DNA of 64,000 bases, taken from positions 124,001-188,000 of the forward strand of contig JAOWBW010000305.1 of the NCBI GenBank assembly GCA_026119855.1, in the 5' to 3' direction. Source of the DNA: Campanula takesimana. Its lineage: Eukaryota > Streptophyta > Magnoliopsida > Asterales > Campanulaceae. The notes beneath the pieces were generated by a model. The model was not told the origin of the DNA, searched no databases, and saw only the letters and a program-made list of their open reading frames with translations. Position numbers and translations under genes: made by a program. Below, piece by piece: positions 33,984-44,259 of the stretch. Position 1 is the stretch's first letter, and the number at the start of each line of letters is the position of its first letter.

Positions 33984-34026
33984 GCCTACGTATTCCTCGG
34001 AAGGAAATCAGACTAAACGTAGTTCG
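33984..34026 (-). promoter_or_regulatory. CTACG/CGTAG hairpin near the Tat-B 3' LTR
   Basis: CTGCCTACGTATTCC and AAACGTAGTTCG with an inner TTCCTCGGAAGGAA pairing, about 95 bp from the LTR. Confidence 0.55.
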
Positions 34027-34125
34027 ACTCTGAAAACACGCAAAAACTGAGGTTTAAAGTATTTTGAAAATCATTTTTGAAAACAATACTTGCGGTAAGT
34101 AAAGCTTAGATATTAGAAAGTAACC

Positions 34126-34800
34126 CATACTGAGGAATCAATGGCCTTGACCCAATTCTGAATATACTCCTTTTTATTGATGACGAACCGTCTCTAGATG
34201 CAATCCATACTGAGGAATCAATCTCTTTGATTCCAATTCTGAACATGCCCTGTTGTTGATGACGAACCGTCTTCGATTTTGGAGACACCAGTTACACGGA
34301 CCTTGCTTCTCCTTCCAACGAGGTTGCCTTATTCGTCGGAAAATGTGAATCCTATGTTATTAACATACGTCTTGATAACAATTATCAGACTCTGGGTTTG
34401 GAGATGCCAATTACTTGGATCCTTGCTTCTCCTTCCAACGAGGTTGCCTTATTCACCGGAAAAGTGAATCCTATGCCATTAACATACGTCTTGATGGCAA
34501 TTATGGGATTCTAAATGGTGGGATCCTGTGTTATTAACTTACATCTTGATAACAGTCATGGGATACCCGGATTTGGAGACGCCAATTACTCGGACCTTGC
34601 TTCCCCTTTCAACAAGACTGCCTTTCCATTGAAAATGTGAATCCTATGCCATTAGCTTACACCTTGATGACAATTATGGGACTCTGAATGGTGGGATCCT
34701 GTATTATTAACTTACGTCTTGATAATAGTCGTGGGATACCTGGTTGTAAATCCTGTGCCATTAACCTACGTCTTGATGACAGTTATGGGATTTAAAGTTT
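34126..34800 (+). repeat. Tandem repeats in the Tat-B 3' region
   Basis: Two copies of a roughly 78-bp unit (CATACTGAGGAATCAAT ... GATGACGAACCGTCT, 34126-34275) are followed by three longer units around TTGCTTCTCCTTCCAACGAG and GAATCCTATGCCATTAAC. This is typical subterminal repeat DNA of Ogre-like elements. Non-coding. Confidence 0.75.
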
Positions 34801-35046
34801 GCTGATACAGATTTTGTTGCTCACCCATGATCTTGGATGCGCGGTGAGAATAAATTCGTACTGAGAAACAACTTTTCTTGTTCCAATTATGAAAATATCC
34901 ATTTGTTGACGACTCAATGTTCCATCTTGAACCGGGTTCAGATTCGACCTTTCAGTCATAAGCAGGGCTTTTTCTGACTTTTCTGTTAAAAGCAGGGCTT
35001 TTCTGGAATTTCCCAAGAAAACATGGTTTTCTGAGATTTTTCTGGA
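34801..35046 (+). other. Non-coding flank upstream of the PMD-4 promoter
   Basis: Short imperfect repeats of AGCAGGGCTTTT TCTG type (two copies near 34961-35005) and no recognisable gene. Confidence 0.4.
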
Positions 35047-35086
35047 GATCTCTCATACGAGATATCGATGTCTCGTACAAGACTTC
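35047..35086 (+). promoter_or_regulatory. Tandem 20-bp palindromes upstream of PMD-4
   Basis: GATCTCTCATACGAGATATC (35047-35066) and GATGTCTCGTACAAGACTTC (35067-35086), head to tail, 145 bp before the PMD-4 ATG. An ATTTAAG box near 35149 lies between. Confidence 0.75.
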
Positions 35087-35230
35087 TCTGTTTTTACGCA
35101 TAACAGAGGCGCCGAAGGTGATTTTCAAATCACTTTTTCTTATTTCATTTAAGGAATTCTCAACCCTAGGCGATTTTTCACTCAAAAATCTTTGTTTTTA
35201 CCAAGTTATGGTAATCCCTAACCCTTTTAA

Positions 35231-37339
35231 ATGGCCGGTGCAAATCGTTCTCATAGGGAACACCTCTTTGGTAGGCACATGATAGGCAAAGTGTGGGCGA
35301 CAGATGAGTTGTGCCCGTTTACCGATGATCATATTTCTCACGCCGTTCGGACGAGCCGGGTAAGGATCTCTTCCTTTGACTGAGTTTCTATGTCATTTTC
35401 GTCGTTGCATGTCTCAATTTGGTGCCTTCACAGTTTTACTTTCATCGAATTTTTGCCTAGAATCATTGCTGCTAGCGTTTATCATGCATGGCTAATTTTT
35501 CGATGGAATTTCACCCTTGTTGATGTTGAAAATCATTGTAGTATAGTAGTATATGATTTTGACTGTCGTTTGTCTCTTTTGTCCCTATTGTTTGCAGCCA
35601 TTCAGGGTCATTGATAACTGTTGAGGCAGCGTACAAGCGGTTTTCGAGATGTGGGCAACTCTCAATGGCGAGATAAAGGAAGAGATCGAGAATCTCGGGC
35701 TGAAACCCTTCTTCGATGGCCTGGCTGGTGAGAGGAGGAACGTTCACTTGCTCCAGGCTATTCGGGAGAGTTGGTGGGATAGTACTCACACCATGTATAT
35801 GCGGTGGGGGGAGGTTACCATGACCCCTACTGACTTTCATGCCATTACCGGGCTTGCCATTTCCGGTGAGCCTCTTGAGGTTGATACGGATTTCTCTCCC
35901 AGCGGGGATGATATGAGGCATTTTCTGGGCTTCTCTGTGCGTACCCTAGGCAAGGGTGTCCCTCTAAAGGCCTTGAGGGACAAGTTTGATGCCTATATTG
36001 CTGTTAATGCCGGCCAGATGCATCTTACTGCTACTCGTATTGCAGCCGTCCGCGGCTTTCTGTGGTGGGCCCTTTCTGAGACGCTATTTGCAAATCATGC
36101 ATCAACCACCTTGTTTACTCTGTTGAGCTGCCTGAGAGATATGCAGCATGTCACTGATGCCTGTTGGGGTTTAGCTGGCTTGGCCCACTGCTATGTGGCC
36201 ATGGATGAGAGTTCGCGTGATCGGACGAACGCTGGCTTAGGCGGCTACAGTCATGCCTGGGAGGTATAATACTCATCTTCTTCTGTATTCCTCCTTTATT
36301 TCAGCCCCATTTTACTTTGATAGCATTTTCATCTGAGCTATTTGTATATTGACATCTTTTATGTTTCTCCCATTTTGCAGGCCTGGGGATACACCATGTT
36401 TGGTCTCTTCACTTTTAACCTTCGAGACTACACTGTTATGTTCCCAGATACTCTGAGATGGCGCTGTGGCAATAGGGATACCCGAGATGAGTAGGCTGAG
36501 GGGCTGATATGATGGTGGAGCTTATGCGGCTCTATTTCAACAGGTGGGAGGCCGTCCCTGAGTCCGCTGTCGCTTTCTTCCCTTGGCGGAGTCTGGGCAT
36601 TGATCATGCCTACGGGTTTGCCGGTATGAGACTACTGATGATTGGCCTTGGTAGGGGATGCTTTTATTTAGGAGAGAGAGTCTCTCGCCAGCAGTGTGGT
36701 GGCAGACTCGATGTCATTGTCCCTTTGGACCCGCCGGCTCATATGCTTAACTCTTATGCCATCGCGGAGGAGGAGAGAGGGGATCTCATTATTGGTCAGG
36801 ATTCTTTTGACCATATTTCCTTGGAGGCTGATTATCAGGACTTTCTCGCTCGCCTCATGCCCCGGTTGATTATAGAGGGTGATCAGGCTCAAGCCCAGGG
36901 AGTTGTTCATGTCCCTTTCTGTCTACAGCTTGGACCGGCTTCCTTTACCTACAGCATGGCTGAGGGGGTAGAGAGTACTGAGGACCTTCCCGCATAGTAC
37001 GATATGCCTGAGGGACTCGTACCTCCAGCTGACGCGACTATGGTATGGTTTATAACCATTCTTCCGTCATTTCTTGTCATTCTACCATTTCATTTCTCTG
37101 TTTATCATTTATCTGAAGATTTTGATATCTCTATTTGTTTCTTCTCAACAGGTGCCCATTGCTGAGTATAGAGAGGTTGCGGGACGGCTTGCCCAATTCA
37201 TGGCCTATGCCAAGAGGGTGAAGAGAGAGACCGCGGATCTCTTAGGCTGATTGGCTCGTCAGACAGCAGAGTCAGCTTCTTGCGGGAAGAGACCTCGGAG
37301 AGTGATCACGTGGAAATGGCGACGTCTCCTCCCTTTTGA
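35231..37339 (+). pseudogene. PMD-4: type I plant mobile domain protein (antisense in Tat-B)
   Basis: Four exons: 35231-35359, 35598-36263, 36381-37042 and 37152-37339. All introns are GT..AG (CGG-GTAAGG, GAG-GTATAA, ATG-GTATGG donors; TTGCAG, TTGCAG, AACAG acceptors). The start ATG gives MAGANRSHREHLFG. The core motif is MRWGEVTMTPTDFHAITGL in exon 2, which is open for about 206 codons. Damage is light: a TGA near 35622, a frameshift near 36500, and a TGA in exon 4 where PMD-1 has CGA. It is antisense to Tat-B, sits between PMD-5 and the 3' LTR, and has its own palindrome-bearing promoter. The family acts in nuclear silencing and gene control in Arabidopsis; the role here is unknown. Confidence 0.85.
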
Positions 37340-37691
37340 TGCTGAGTAGATAGGATCCCCCATTCCCTCTTTTTCTTGATGATGTACTTATTACCTCGGT
37401 GTAGGCGGAGACAATTTTTACTTCTTTGGATTGTACCTATGCAACAGTTATTTCCTAACTCTAACACATAATACATTAGTTGATTTTAGTTTTTATTTTT
37501 TGACTGTGTAAATGGATTCACTCATATCCGGTTGGTCAACCGAGGGGTAAATTTATAAGATGGATTCACGTTGGGCCATTTGTATGTGATGTATGAACTG
37601 TTTCGGGTGAGTTTCTGGGGTGATTGAGACATGTTTTGACTTGCCGGGCAACCTGGGATTTGAGCAGAGTTGTTGCTGTTCTGAACTAAGA
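37340..37691 (+). other. Intergenic space between PMD-4 and PMD-5
   Basis: The 3' flank of PMD-4 (T-rich, TTAGTTTTTATTTTT) merging into the PMD-5 promoter. Its inverted homologue is 1-309. No gene is seen. Confidence 0.5.
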
Positions 37692-37731
37692 GATGTCTCG
37701 TACGAGACATCGATGTCTCGTACGAGCCATC
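37692..37731 (+). promoter_or_regulatory. Tandem 20-bp palindromes upstream of PMD-5
   Basis: GATGTCTCGTACGAGACATC is perfect (37692-37711) and is followed directly by GATGTCTCGTACGAGCCATC (37712-37731). A TATA box lies 56 bp downstream. This is the best-preserved copy of the Tat-B motif. Confidence 0.85.
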
Positions 37732-37786
37732 CTATTAGTGTGCAGCTATTTCTCCTTTTTCCTCGAGGATTTGGTATCCAAACTTG

Positions 37787-37794
37787 TATATAAA
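37787..37794 (+). promoter_or_regulatory. TATA box of PMD-5
   Basis: TATATAAA, 98 bp before the ATG at 37885, in a canonical plant core-promoter arrangement. Confidence 0.65.
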
Positions 37795-37884
37795 CACCTC
37801 TAGTCCATCCTAGAATACCATGCAGCCTTAAATCAGTTCTGGGAAGTCTTCTTTTGGAGTAAAATTCTCAACCTTTTGCTCCTA

Positions 37885-39381
37885 ATGGCCCTAAGTAAGT
37901 CCGTCCATTCATCAATAATTGTTGATGAGTTCTCTTTGGACTTAGAGTTAGTGGAACGCTACAAGAATGACTTAGCAATGTTCTTTCGTTCATTCAATAA
38001 ACATCGTCAAGAGAGATTCGTGGAGATGTTCGGTTTCAAGATTCTTTTCACCTTGAAGAATCTAAAACCGGAATGGGACCTTCTAAAGGGAGTTACACGC
38101 TTTTGGGATCCCACGACTCATATTTTCAAATTTTCACTTAATGAGATGGTCCCTACTGTGGAGGAGATGGCGGCTATCTTGGATATTCCATTGACAGGGG
38201 TGATTACGGTGCCCAACTATGACAAGGTACTTGCGGAGTCTCTCATGGATCTATTGAGCATCGGCCTGCCTGAGGCGCAGAGTTATACTCATAACCGCTA
38301 TGTCGATCTCCACACTTTGCCTAGGAGATTTAAAGGTCGGGTGACTCGTGGTCATGGTGTGGATTCCCAATGTTGCCTCTTGGCATTGTACATATTTCAA
38401 AGCGTACTTTTCATGAGCAAGTGTGGCATGGAGGACAGGGAGCTTATGGACATCTCTCTGCAAGCTAGAGGATGGGCCTTCAACATAATTCCTCTCATCT
38501 TGGGGGAGACCCTTTATGGTCTTGATGAGTTACACCGAACCGGCTCTATGACTCGGGGAAGTCCATTATTGTTGACTATTTGGCTCAGAGAACATTTTAA
38601 ATTATTGGACTCTCCAGTCGAGTATTCTCCTTATACTTTCCATAGGCGGAGACTGTTAGTGAAGGGTCTCAGCATTGAGGAGTGGGCTCATCTTTTTGCT
38701 AAAGCGGAGACCAATGATATTGCTTGGTGTCCATCCTTTTGGAAGGTGAGGAGATTCGTCGCTAATACCCTTGGGTACGACAGGGTCTTCCTTCCGGGTT
38801 TGAGGGACACCTCCTTCTATTTTGCTCGGAGGGTAATGCGACAATTTGGTCAACCGCAGGACACCTTCGTGTTAGGGGGATGACCTCAGAACATTTCTTT
38901 CATGGACTCAGAGTTCTCTGCGAGTTTGGCTTGCGCTTGGGGGCAAGGCACCACTATGGATCGTTGGACCAATCTTCGTCATGATGGAAGGAGCATCTAT
39001 TTGTTCGACAAGTATTTGGTTTGGTTTCTGAAAGAACTCCGTCCCAGTATCGATGGTATTGATGAGATCCGCCTCTCTCTGTTGGGGGACCAATTCGAGC
39101 CTAGCTTGAATTTGAGTAATAAGGAAGCTAAGGATGATCCTTCTAATGTCAAAGTAGATGCCACTCATGACTTTCTGGATAGTGACTTTTACGAGAAGAG
39201 AGAAAGCGTGCTTCCCGGTAAGTTTCAAGCTTTTGATAGGCCTCATGTGTTTGCGAGACTGACTCCCACGGTGTTCTGTCGACTTGATGTTCCTCCCGGT
39301 TTTGAGATAACTTTGCACAAGAGGAAGAGGAATGACAAGGCAGATCGTGGTCATGCCCTTACTAAGTTAAGGAGGAAATAG
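37885..39381 (+). CDS. PMD-5: type II intronless plant mobile domain protein, one in-frame TGA
   Basis: The ATG at 37885 (MALSKSV) opens a single exon of 499 codons including the stop at 39379-39381, broken only by TGA at 38881-38883. The frame continues unchanged after it. The PMD signature is present: RFVEMFGFKILFTLKNL, then HIFKFSLNEMVPTVEEMAAI, LDIPLTG and LILGETLYGLDEL. The C-terminus has KRKRND and LTKLRRK, a likely nuclear signal. The TGA sits where a CGA Arg codon is easily imagined (CpG to TpG), so the gene was recently intact or is a 332-residue product. It has its own TATA box and palindromes and lies antisense to Tat-B between integrase and PMD-4. PMD-3 is its counterpart in Tat-C. 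Confidence 0.85.
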
Positions 39382-39566
39382 ATCCTTAGGAGTATCGAGA
39401 GATTGCCATAGATAGACCAATGTTTAAATTTTTAGTATTTTATTTATTTTCTTTTGCAAGTTGGTATTCATGTTAGAAATTTTCTTATTGCTTTCTTGAA
39501 ATGCATTCAATTAATAAGAAGACAAGATTTTGATTTTATTTATTGAATAGACCGGACCAAAAGGCT

Positions 39567-39620
39567 GCCTACGTTCTCCTTTTACATCAATTAAATAAGG
39601 AGCTAAGGTCATCGTAGTTC
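39567..39620 (-). promoter_or_regulatory. CTACG/CGTAG hairpin downstream of PMD-5
   Basis: TGCCTACGTTCTCCTTTT and AAGGAGCTAAGGTCATCGTAG pair over CTACG/CGTAG and CTCCTT/AAGGAG. It lies 185 bp past the PMD-5 stop. Confidence 0.6.
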
Positions 39621-39656
39621 TTGTTTAAGAAAGAGAAAATGATGCCTGCTGACTGA

Positions 39657-39696
39657 CATGTCTCGCACGAGACATGGGTGTCTCATACGAGACTGT
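39657..39696 (+). promoter_or_regulatory. Fourth tandem 20-bp palindrome pair of Tat-B
   Basis: CATGTCTCGCACGAGACATG (39657-39676) and GGTGTCTCATACGAGACTGT (39677-39696). It lies between the end of integrase and PMD-5, with no promoter obvious nearby. Confidence 0.75.
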
Positions 39697-39700
39697 CCCA

Positions 39701-39713
39701 TATATATATATAT

Positions 39714-39799
<86 letters not shown>

Positions 39800-39800
39800 T
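39701..39800 (+). repeat. (TA)n(TG)n microsatellite
   Basis: A TA run changes into a TG run and then a T run. Dinucleotide-repeat peptides read from it are not genes. Confidence 0.9.
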
Positions 39801-39819
39801 TTTTATGCACACCCTGACT

Positions 39820-39930
39820 TTTGCCTAGACCGCCCTTTCAGGTTTTCAATCTAGCGGGCTTCTTTTCTCGTGCTTTCTGCTCTAATTTTTGCCTAGGCCG
39901 CCCTTGCGGGTTTTCAACCTAGCGATATTT
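39820..39930 (-). repeat. Post-integrase hairpin repeats of Tat-B
   Basis: Two copies of a roughly 40-bp unit (about 39824-39864 and 39887-39925). One pairs CTAGG with CCTAG, the other CTAGA with TCTAG, so the arms covary. Three more copies are in Tat-C2. Confidence 0.6.
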
Positions 39931-39965
39931 CCTCTTTTCTTTTCTTCTCTTAATAGGGGACAGAC

Positions 39966-40852
39966 TTATGAATAGTACTTCTTCAGCTTGTCCATGTTGA
40001 TGGGTTTCGGCAGTTGATCTCCATCTAGGCCTGCGATTTGTACCGCTCCTCCGGAGAATACCTTTTTGACTATGTAAGGGCCTATCCATCTTGGTCCCCA
40101 CTTTCCTATGGGATTGAATGGTCTAGGACGATGTTCACGTAGGACAAGGTCCCCATCTTTGATGTTTCTGGACATGACTTTCTTATTGAATGCTCGGGCA
40201 TTCTCCGTTGATACGCTTGGATATGCTCAGTGGCTCGAAGTCGTCGTTCATCTAGCAGGGCTAGTTGTTCATAACGGCTGTCTAACCATGCGACTTCGGT
40301 CATTTGGTTTTCTAGGAGAACCCTTAGTGATGGTACTTCTAACTCGATTGGTAGCACTGCTTCCATCCCATATACTAGGGCGTATGGAGTTTCACCGGTG
40401 GCAGTACGGATTGAAGTACGGTAGCCCCAGAGTGCAAAAGGTAGCTTGTCGGGCCAGTCTCTGCCAGTCTTAGCCAATTTCCTAATGATGGTCTCAATGG
40501 TCTTGTTAGCAGCTTCGACTGTTCCATTGGTTTGTGGTCGGTACGGTGGCGACTGATGTCTCTCTATCTTGTATTCTGCAAGTAGTTGGTCGCATTCTTT
40601 CTGAAAGTGTGAGCCATTGTCAGATATCATCTCATGAAGTACCCCATATCGGCATATGATGTTGGTCTTAATGAACTCAGCCACCTTTCTGGCATTCAAG
40701 ACTTTGTAGGATTGAGCCTCGATCCACTTAGTGAAGTAATCAATGGCGACTAACACGAATGAGTGCCCATTATGACCTGTCGGTGAGACTTTACCAATGA
40801 CGTCTATTCCCCATGTAGAAAATGGCCAAGGGGATGTCATGGGGTATAACAC
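39966..40852 (-). pseudogene. pol: Tat-B integrase core and C-terminal domain
   Basis: The catalytic triad is visible: Asp in STWGIDVIG, Asp in MISDNGSHFQ and Glu in NGTVEAANKTIETI. The C-terminal part reads WIGPYIVKKVFSGGAVQIAG, the GPY/F-type domain, and the frame closes with LKKYYS at 39966. A one-base shift near 40140 separates core and C-terminal parts. There is no chromodomain, as expected for Tat. This is the only reasonably complete integrase in the window. Confidence 0.88.
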
Positions 40853-40885
40853 GGACGGTGGTGCGTGTTGCAGGTTGGCATGTAT

Positions 40886-41620
40886 CTAGAACTTGTGGCA
40901 TTTCTTAACCATGTCGGTGCAGTCGGTTTCCACTGTAGCCCAATAGTACCCTAGTCGGATGACTTTCTTTGCTAGCATGTTACCATTCATGTGGGTTCCA
41001 CAGATTCTTTGATGGACTTGGTCCATGATTTCTACGGCTTCGTGTTCGTCGGCACAAAGTAGACACTGCTCGTGGTGTTTCTTGTAGAGGCGATCACCTA
41101 TAATAATGAATTGGGCGGCAAACCGTTTGACTATCTTCGCTTTAGGTGATGCGTCTGATAGAAATGTTCCGTCTAGGAGGAAACACCATACATCATAATA
41201 CCAAGGTTTATTGTCCAAGGTATTTACGGAAACAGGGCCACACTCTTCTTTGCAGTCGTGCATGTCTATGATTAAGTAATAAGAAGGGGTCGTCCGCCTC
41301 GCGACTTTGAAGGTTTTAACCTCAGTCCATTCGGGGATCTCCACAAGTGATGCTAGCATGGCTAGCCAGTCTGCCAAGCAGTTCTTATCTCTAGGAAGAT
41401 AGTAGAAAGTGACCTCTTTGAACTGTTTGACCAAGTCTTGGAGATGGTCGTTATATTTCTGGAGTGTAGGATCTTGTACCTTCCATTTCTTGAGTGACTG
41501 ATAGATTATAAGTTGTGAATCTCCGTACACCTCTAGTTCGGTCACATTTCTTTATAAGTCTGCTTCAAGCCCCGCTATGCAAGCTTTGTACTCGGCTATA
41601 TTATTAGTGGCAATTATTTT
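40886..41620 (-). pseudogene. pol: Tat-B second RNase H (truncated) and integrase zinc domain
   Basis: The reading includes NNIAEYKACIAGLEADL, ELEVYGDSQLIIYQ and PRDKNCLADWLAMLASL of the archaeal-like RNase H. The leading strand with the first catalytic Asp (FFDGA in Tat-F) is missing, apparently through a deletion near 41640. Downstream is the HHCC zinc module (HQRICGTHMNGNMLAKKVI) leading to the integrase core. Stops occur near 41550 and 40885. Confidence 0.8.
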
Positions 41621-42355
41621 TTGATGGCGCAGCCAATAAATGGGGATATGGCATTGGCATATCCCCGTTTCATCGCATGGAAAGTCGGCTAAATGATCTG
41701 CGAAGACTCTTCATCTTACGGATTTTTGTGTGATGTAAGTGATATCGTACCCCGCGAGCATAAAGTACCACTTGGCTATTCTAGAGGAGACATGAGACTT
41801 TTCGAAGATGTACTTTATTGGGTCCATTCGGGCTATCAGTTGTACAGGAAACGCTTCCATGTACGGCTTTAGTCTCTCAGCTACCCATACCAGTGCATCA
41901 CACGACTTTTCTAATGCGGAGTAATTTATTTCAGCCCCTTGGAAGCAACGACTGACAAAGTACACGGCGTTTTCTTTCTTTGAGTCGGGTTGCTCTTGTG
42001 CTAGCATAGCCCCTAATGCAGTGTCATTGACTGTGAGGTACAAGGTCAACTGTTTCTCCTTATGTGGTGGGAGCAACACTGGCGGATTCACTAAGTACTC
42101 ATTAACCTTTTGAAAGGCTTCTTGGCACTCTTCGGTCCATTCTAGGGATTCATTCTTCTTGAGGAGCTTAAAAATGGGCTCGCACATCATCGTGAGTTGA
42201 TTAATAAAACAACTAATGTACTGAAGGCGACCCATAAATCCCTTGACTTCTTTTTGTAACTTATGTGGAGGCATGTCAATGATGGCTTTGATCTTAGCGG
42301 GACCTGCTTCTATACCACGCTCGGTGACCATGTACCCAAGAACCTTTCCTTTCAC
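41621..42355 (-). pseudogene. pol: Tat-B RNase H domain 1
   Basis: The Ty3-type RNase H follows RT: GYMVTERGIEAGPAKIKAI, ALGAMLAQEQPDSKKENAV, NYSALEKSCDALVWVAERL. A stop lies just after QKSVR at 41711. It is closely related to Tat-F residues at 11600-12286. Confidence 0.85.
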
Positions 42356-42880
42356 TACCCTGAATGTTCACTTGGCCGGATTAAGTCTCATCTTATGGTG
42401 TCTCAACCTCTCAAAGAACTTTCTGAGGTCAACGAAGTGCTGCTCATCGGAGCCTTTGGGGTGTATGATCATATCATCAATGTACACCTCCATTTCTTTA
42501 TGTATCATGTTATGGAACAACGCAGTTACAGATCTCTGATAAGTGGCTCCAGCATTTTTGAGTCCGAATGGCATGACTGTATAGCAGAACGTCCCCCAAG
42601 GTGTGGTGAACGCTGTTTTAAGTTGGTCCTCCTCAGCCATGAGGATCTGGTTGTAACCGGCGAATCCATCTACGAATGAACAGACTTTGTATTTCGCGGT
42701 ATTGTCAATGAGCATGTCTATGTTGGGAAGAGGGAAATCATCTTTCGGAGATGCTCTGTTGAGATCACAGAAATCAACGCGGACACGGACTATTCCATTT
42801 GCCTTGGAAACCTGCACAGTATTAGGCAACCAGGTTGGATACTCTATCACTTTGATGAACCCAACACTCAGGAGTTTCTC
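42356..42880 (-). pseudogene. pol: Tat-B reverse transcriptase palm
   Basis: SKANGIVRVRVDFCDLNR, the catalytic YIDD at 42473-42484 and PFGLKNAGATYQR are present. A stop replaces one codon near 42366 after MRLNPAK. A frameshift near 42880-42960 separates it from the N-terminal part. Confidence 0.88.
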
Positions 42881-44133
42881 TATCTCTTGTTTAACTTGTA
42901 CTGACCACTCTGGCTTAATTCTGCGGAGTTTCTGCTTGACTGCTTTGAATCGGGAAGCAGCGGTATCTTGTGCTCAATAATCGAACTGGCTAGCCCCGGC
43001 ATATCTTTGTAGGACCAAGCGAACACATATACGAATTCTTGGAGAAGCGCTATGAGGGCTTTCCGGTCTTCCCCCTTGAAGAAACATCCAATCTTGGTCT
43101 CTTTCGGATCATCGTCCATCCCCAGATTAACTGTTTGCATTTCTTCGGCATCAATAGGGCCATTTCCGCCACGAAGACCTACTTGCTTATTAATTTCTTT
43201 TAATATTTGTTCATTTTCTTGATCTATCTCGTTATATGACTCATTATTATCTAATTCGTTAGAGTTATTAGTTAATTCATCATTTAGGACGCTAGCAATC
43301 TCATGATACTCATAAAGATCTATTTTTTCATTAAGAAAGTAGGGAAATACACGTTCCGCGATGGCATCCAAGTCCTCTTGGGTGAGCTCATCGGTAGCTG
43401 TATCTGACTCTAAAGTAAGAGTTACAAATTTTCTTTCTCTATGGGGATGGGGAGTACATCCTAATTCTTTGATGAGGAAGTCTTCACTTGCTATGGGTCC
43501 CCCAGTTATGTACCAATTCTGGATAGGCTCGTCACTCTTCTCGATGAGCTTGGTGTAGTCTTGTTTTGGAGTGTCCCCCTTGTCTATTGCATTGATCTGA
43601 GTGTCCTCTAGCTTGCAAAGGTTGAGAAATTGGCGCAGTAGGTCTTCTCCCAACACAAAGTCCCACTCACTGAATGCTTCGGCCTTGGTACCCCCTAATT
43701 CTCGAGGTAGCCACGAGAATTGCATCGGTTCTGTTTCAAGCGAGTATGGATCACAGTCACTGAAGATTTCAAAGCCCGGTTGGCGCTTCCCCCTATGGTC
43801 AATCCATGGTTCATGAAACATGAAGTATGGCAAGTTTTCGCCCTCGTGTACAAAGTACCCGTTTAGAGTCCTTCGATAGGGCGGTGCTAGTGGTACTATG
43901 TATGAAGTCCAATCCCATTCATTTTTAGGGATGCCCTTGAGTGGTGACATATACCCTAGACCATATTCTGGGGGGTATAGAACAACAGGTGGTGGTTCTT
44001 TTATCCCATGTAAATGCTTGCCAAGTCCAAGACCGGGGAAGTATCCTTCTTTTAGCATCATGTTAAGTACTGGGCGTGTTTCGGAGAATGGAATTGTCTT
44101 AGAATAGTTATTTTCAATGTGCACCTCTACCAT
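42881..44133 (-). pseudogene. pol: Tat-B G-patch-like linker and RT N-terminus; protease lost
   Basis: The open frame starts MVEVHIENNYSK and soon shows MLKEGYFPGLGLGKHLHG, the G-patch-like motif found after protease in Tat-F. It continues through KTLNGYFVHEGENL-like sequence (RTLNGYFVHEGE), an Asn/Glu-rich linker and ALLQEFVYVFAWSYKDMPGL. About 400 codons are uninterrupted. The protease that should precede it is absent because the Tat-C2 LTR lies directly upstream, so this ATG is probably not a native start. Confidence 0.8.
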
Positions 44134-44259
44134 TTCTACACTATTTTGCTTTTGGAAAAGTGCGGGAAAGGTGAGAAATTTAAAAGAAACTAACTATTAC
44201 TAAAAATTGAAATTGATAGGAGGGCATGCTCTCACCCACAATGATTCTTGGGTGAGTAG

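Noticed and set aside
35231..37339. PMD-4 as an ordinary host gene
   Set aside because: It has stops, a frameshift, an inverted copy and TE-internal position with a promoter motif shared with the LTR, so element origin is far likelier.
28130..39381. PMD genes as parts of a MULE-type DNA transposon
   Set aside because: PMD genes do occur with such elements, but I see no transposase, long terminal inverted repeats or 9-bp duplications. The genes sit inside Tat elements in a fixed order.
39609..39812. HTHTHT and YIYIYI open frames
   Set aside because: Pure (TA)n(TG)n microsatellite translation.
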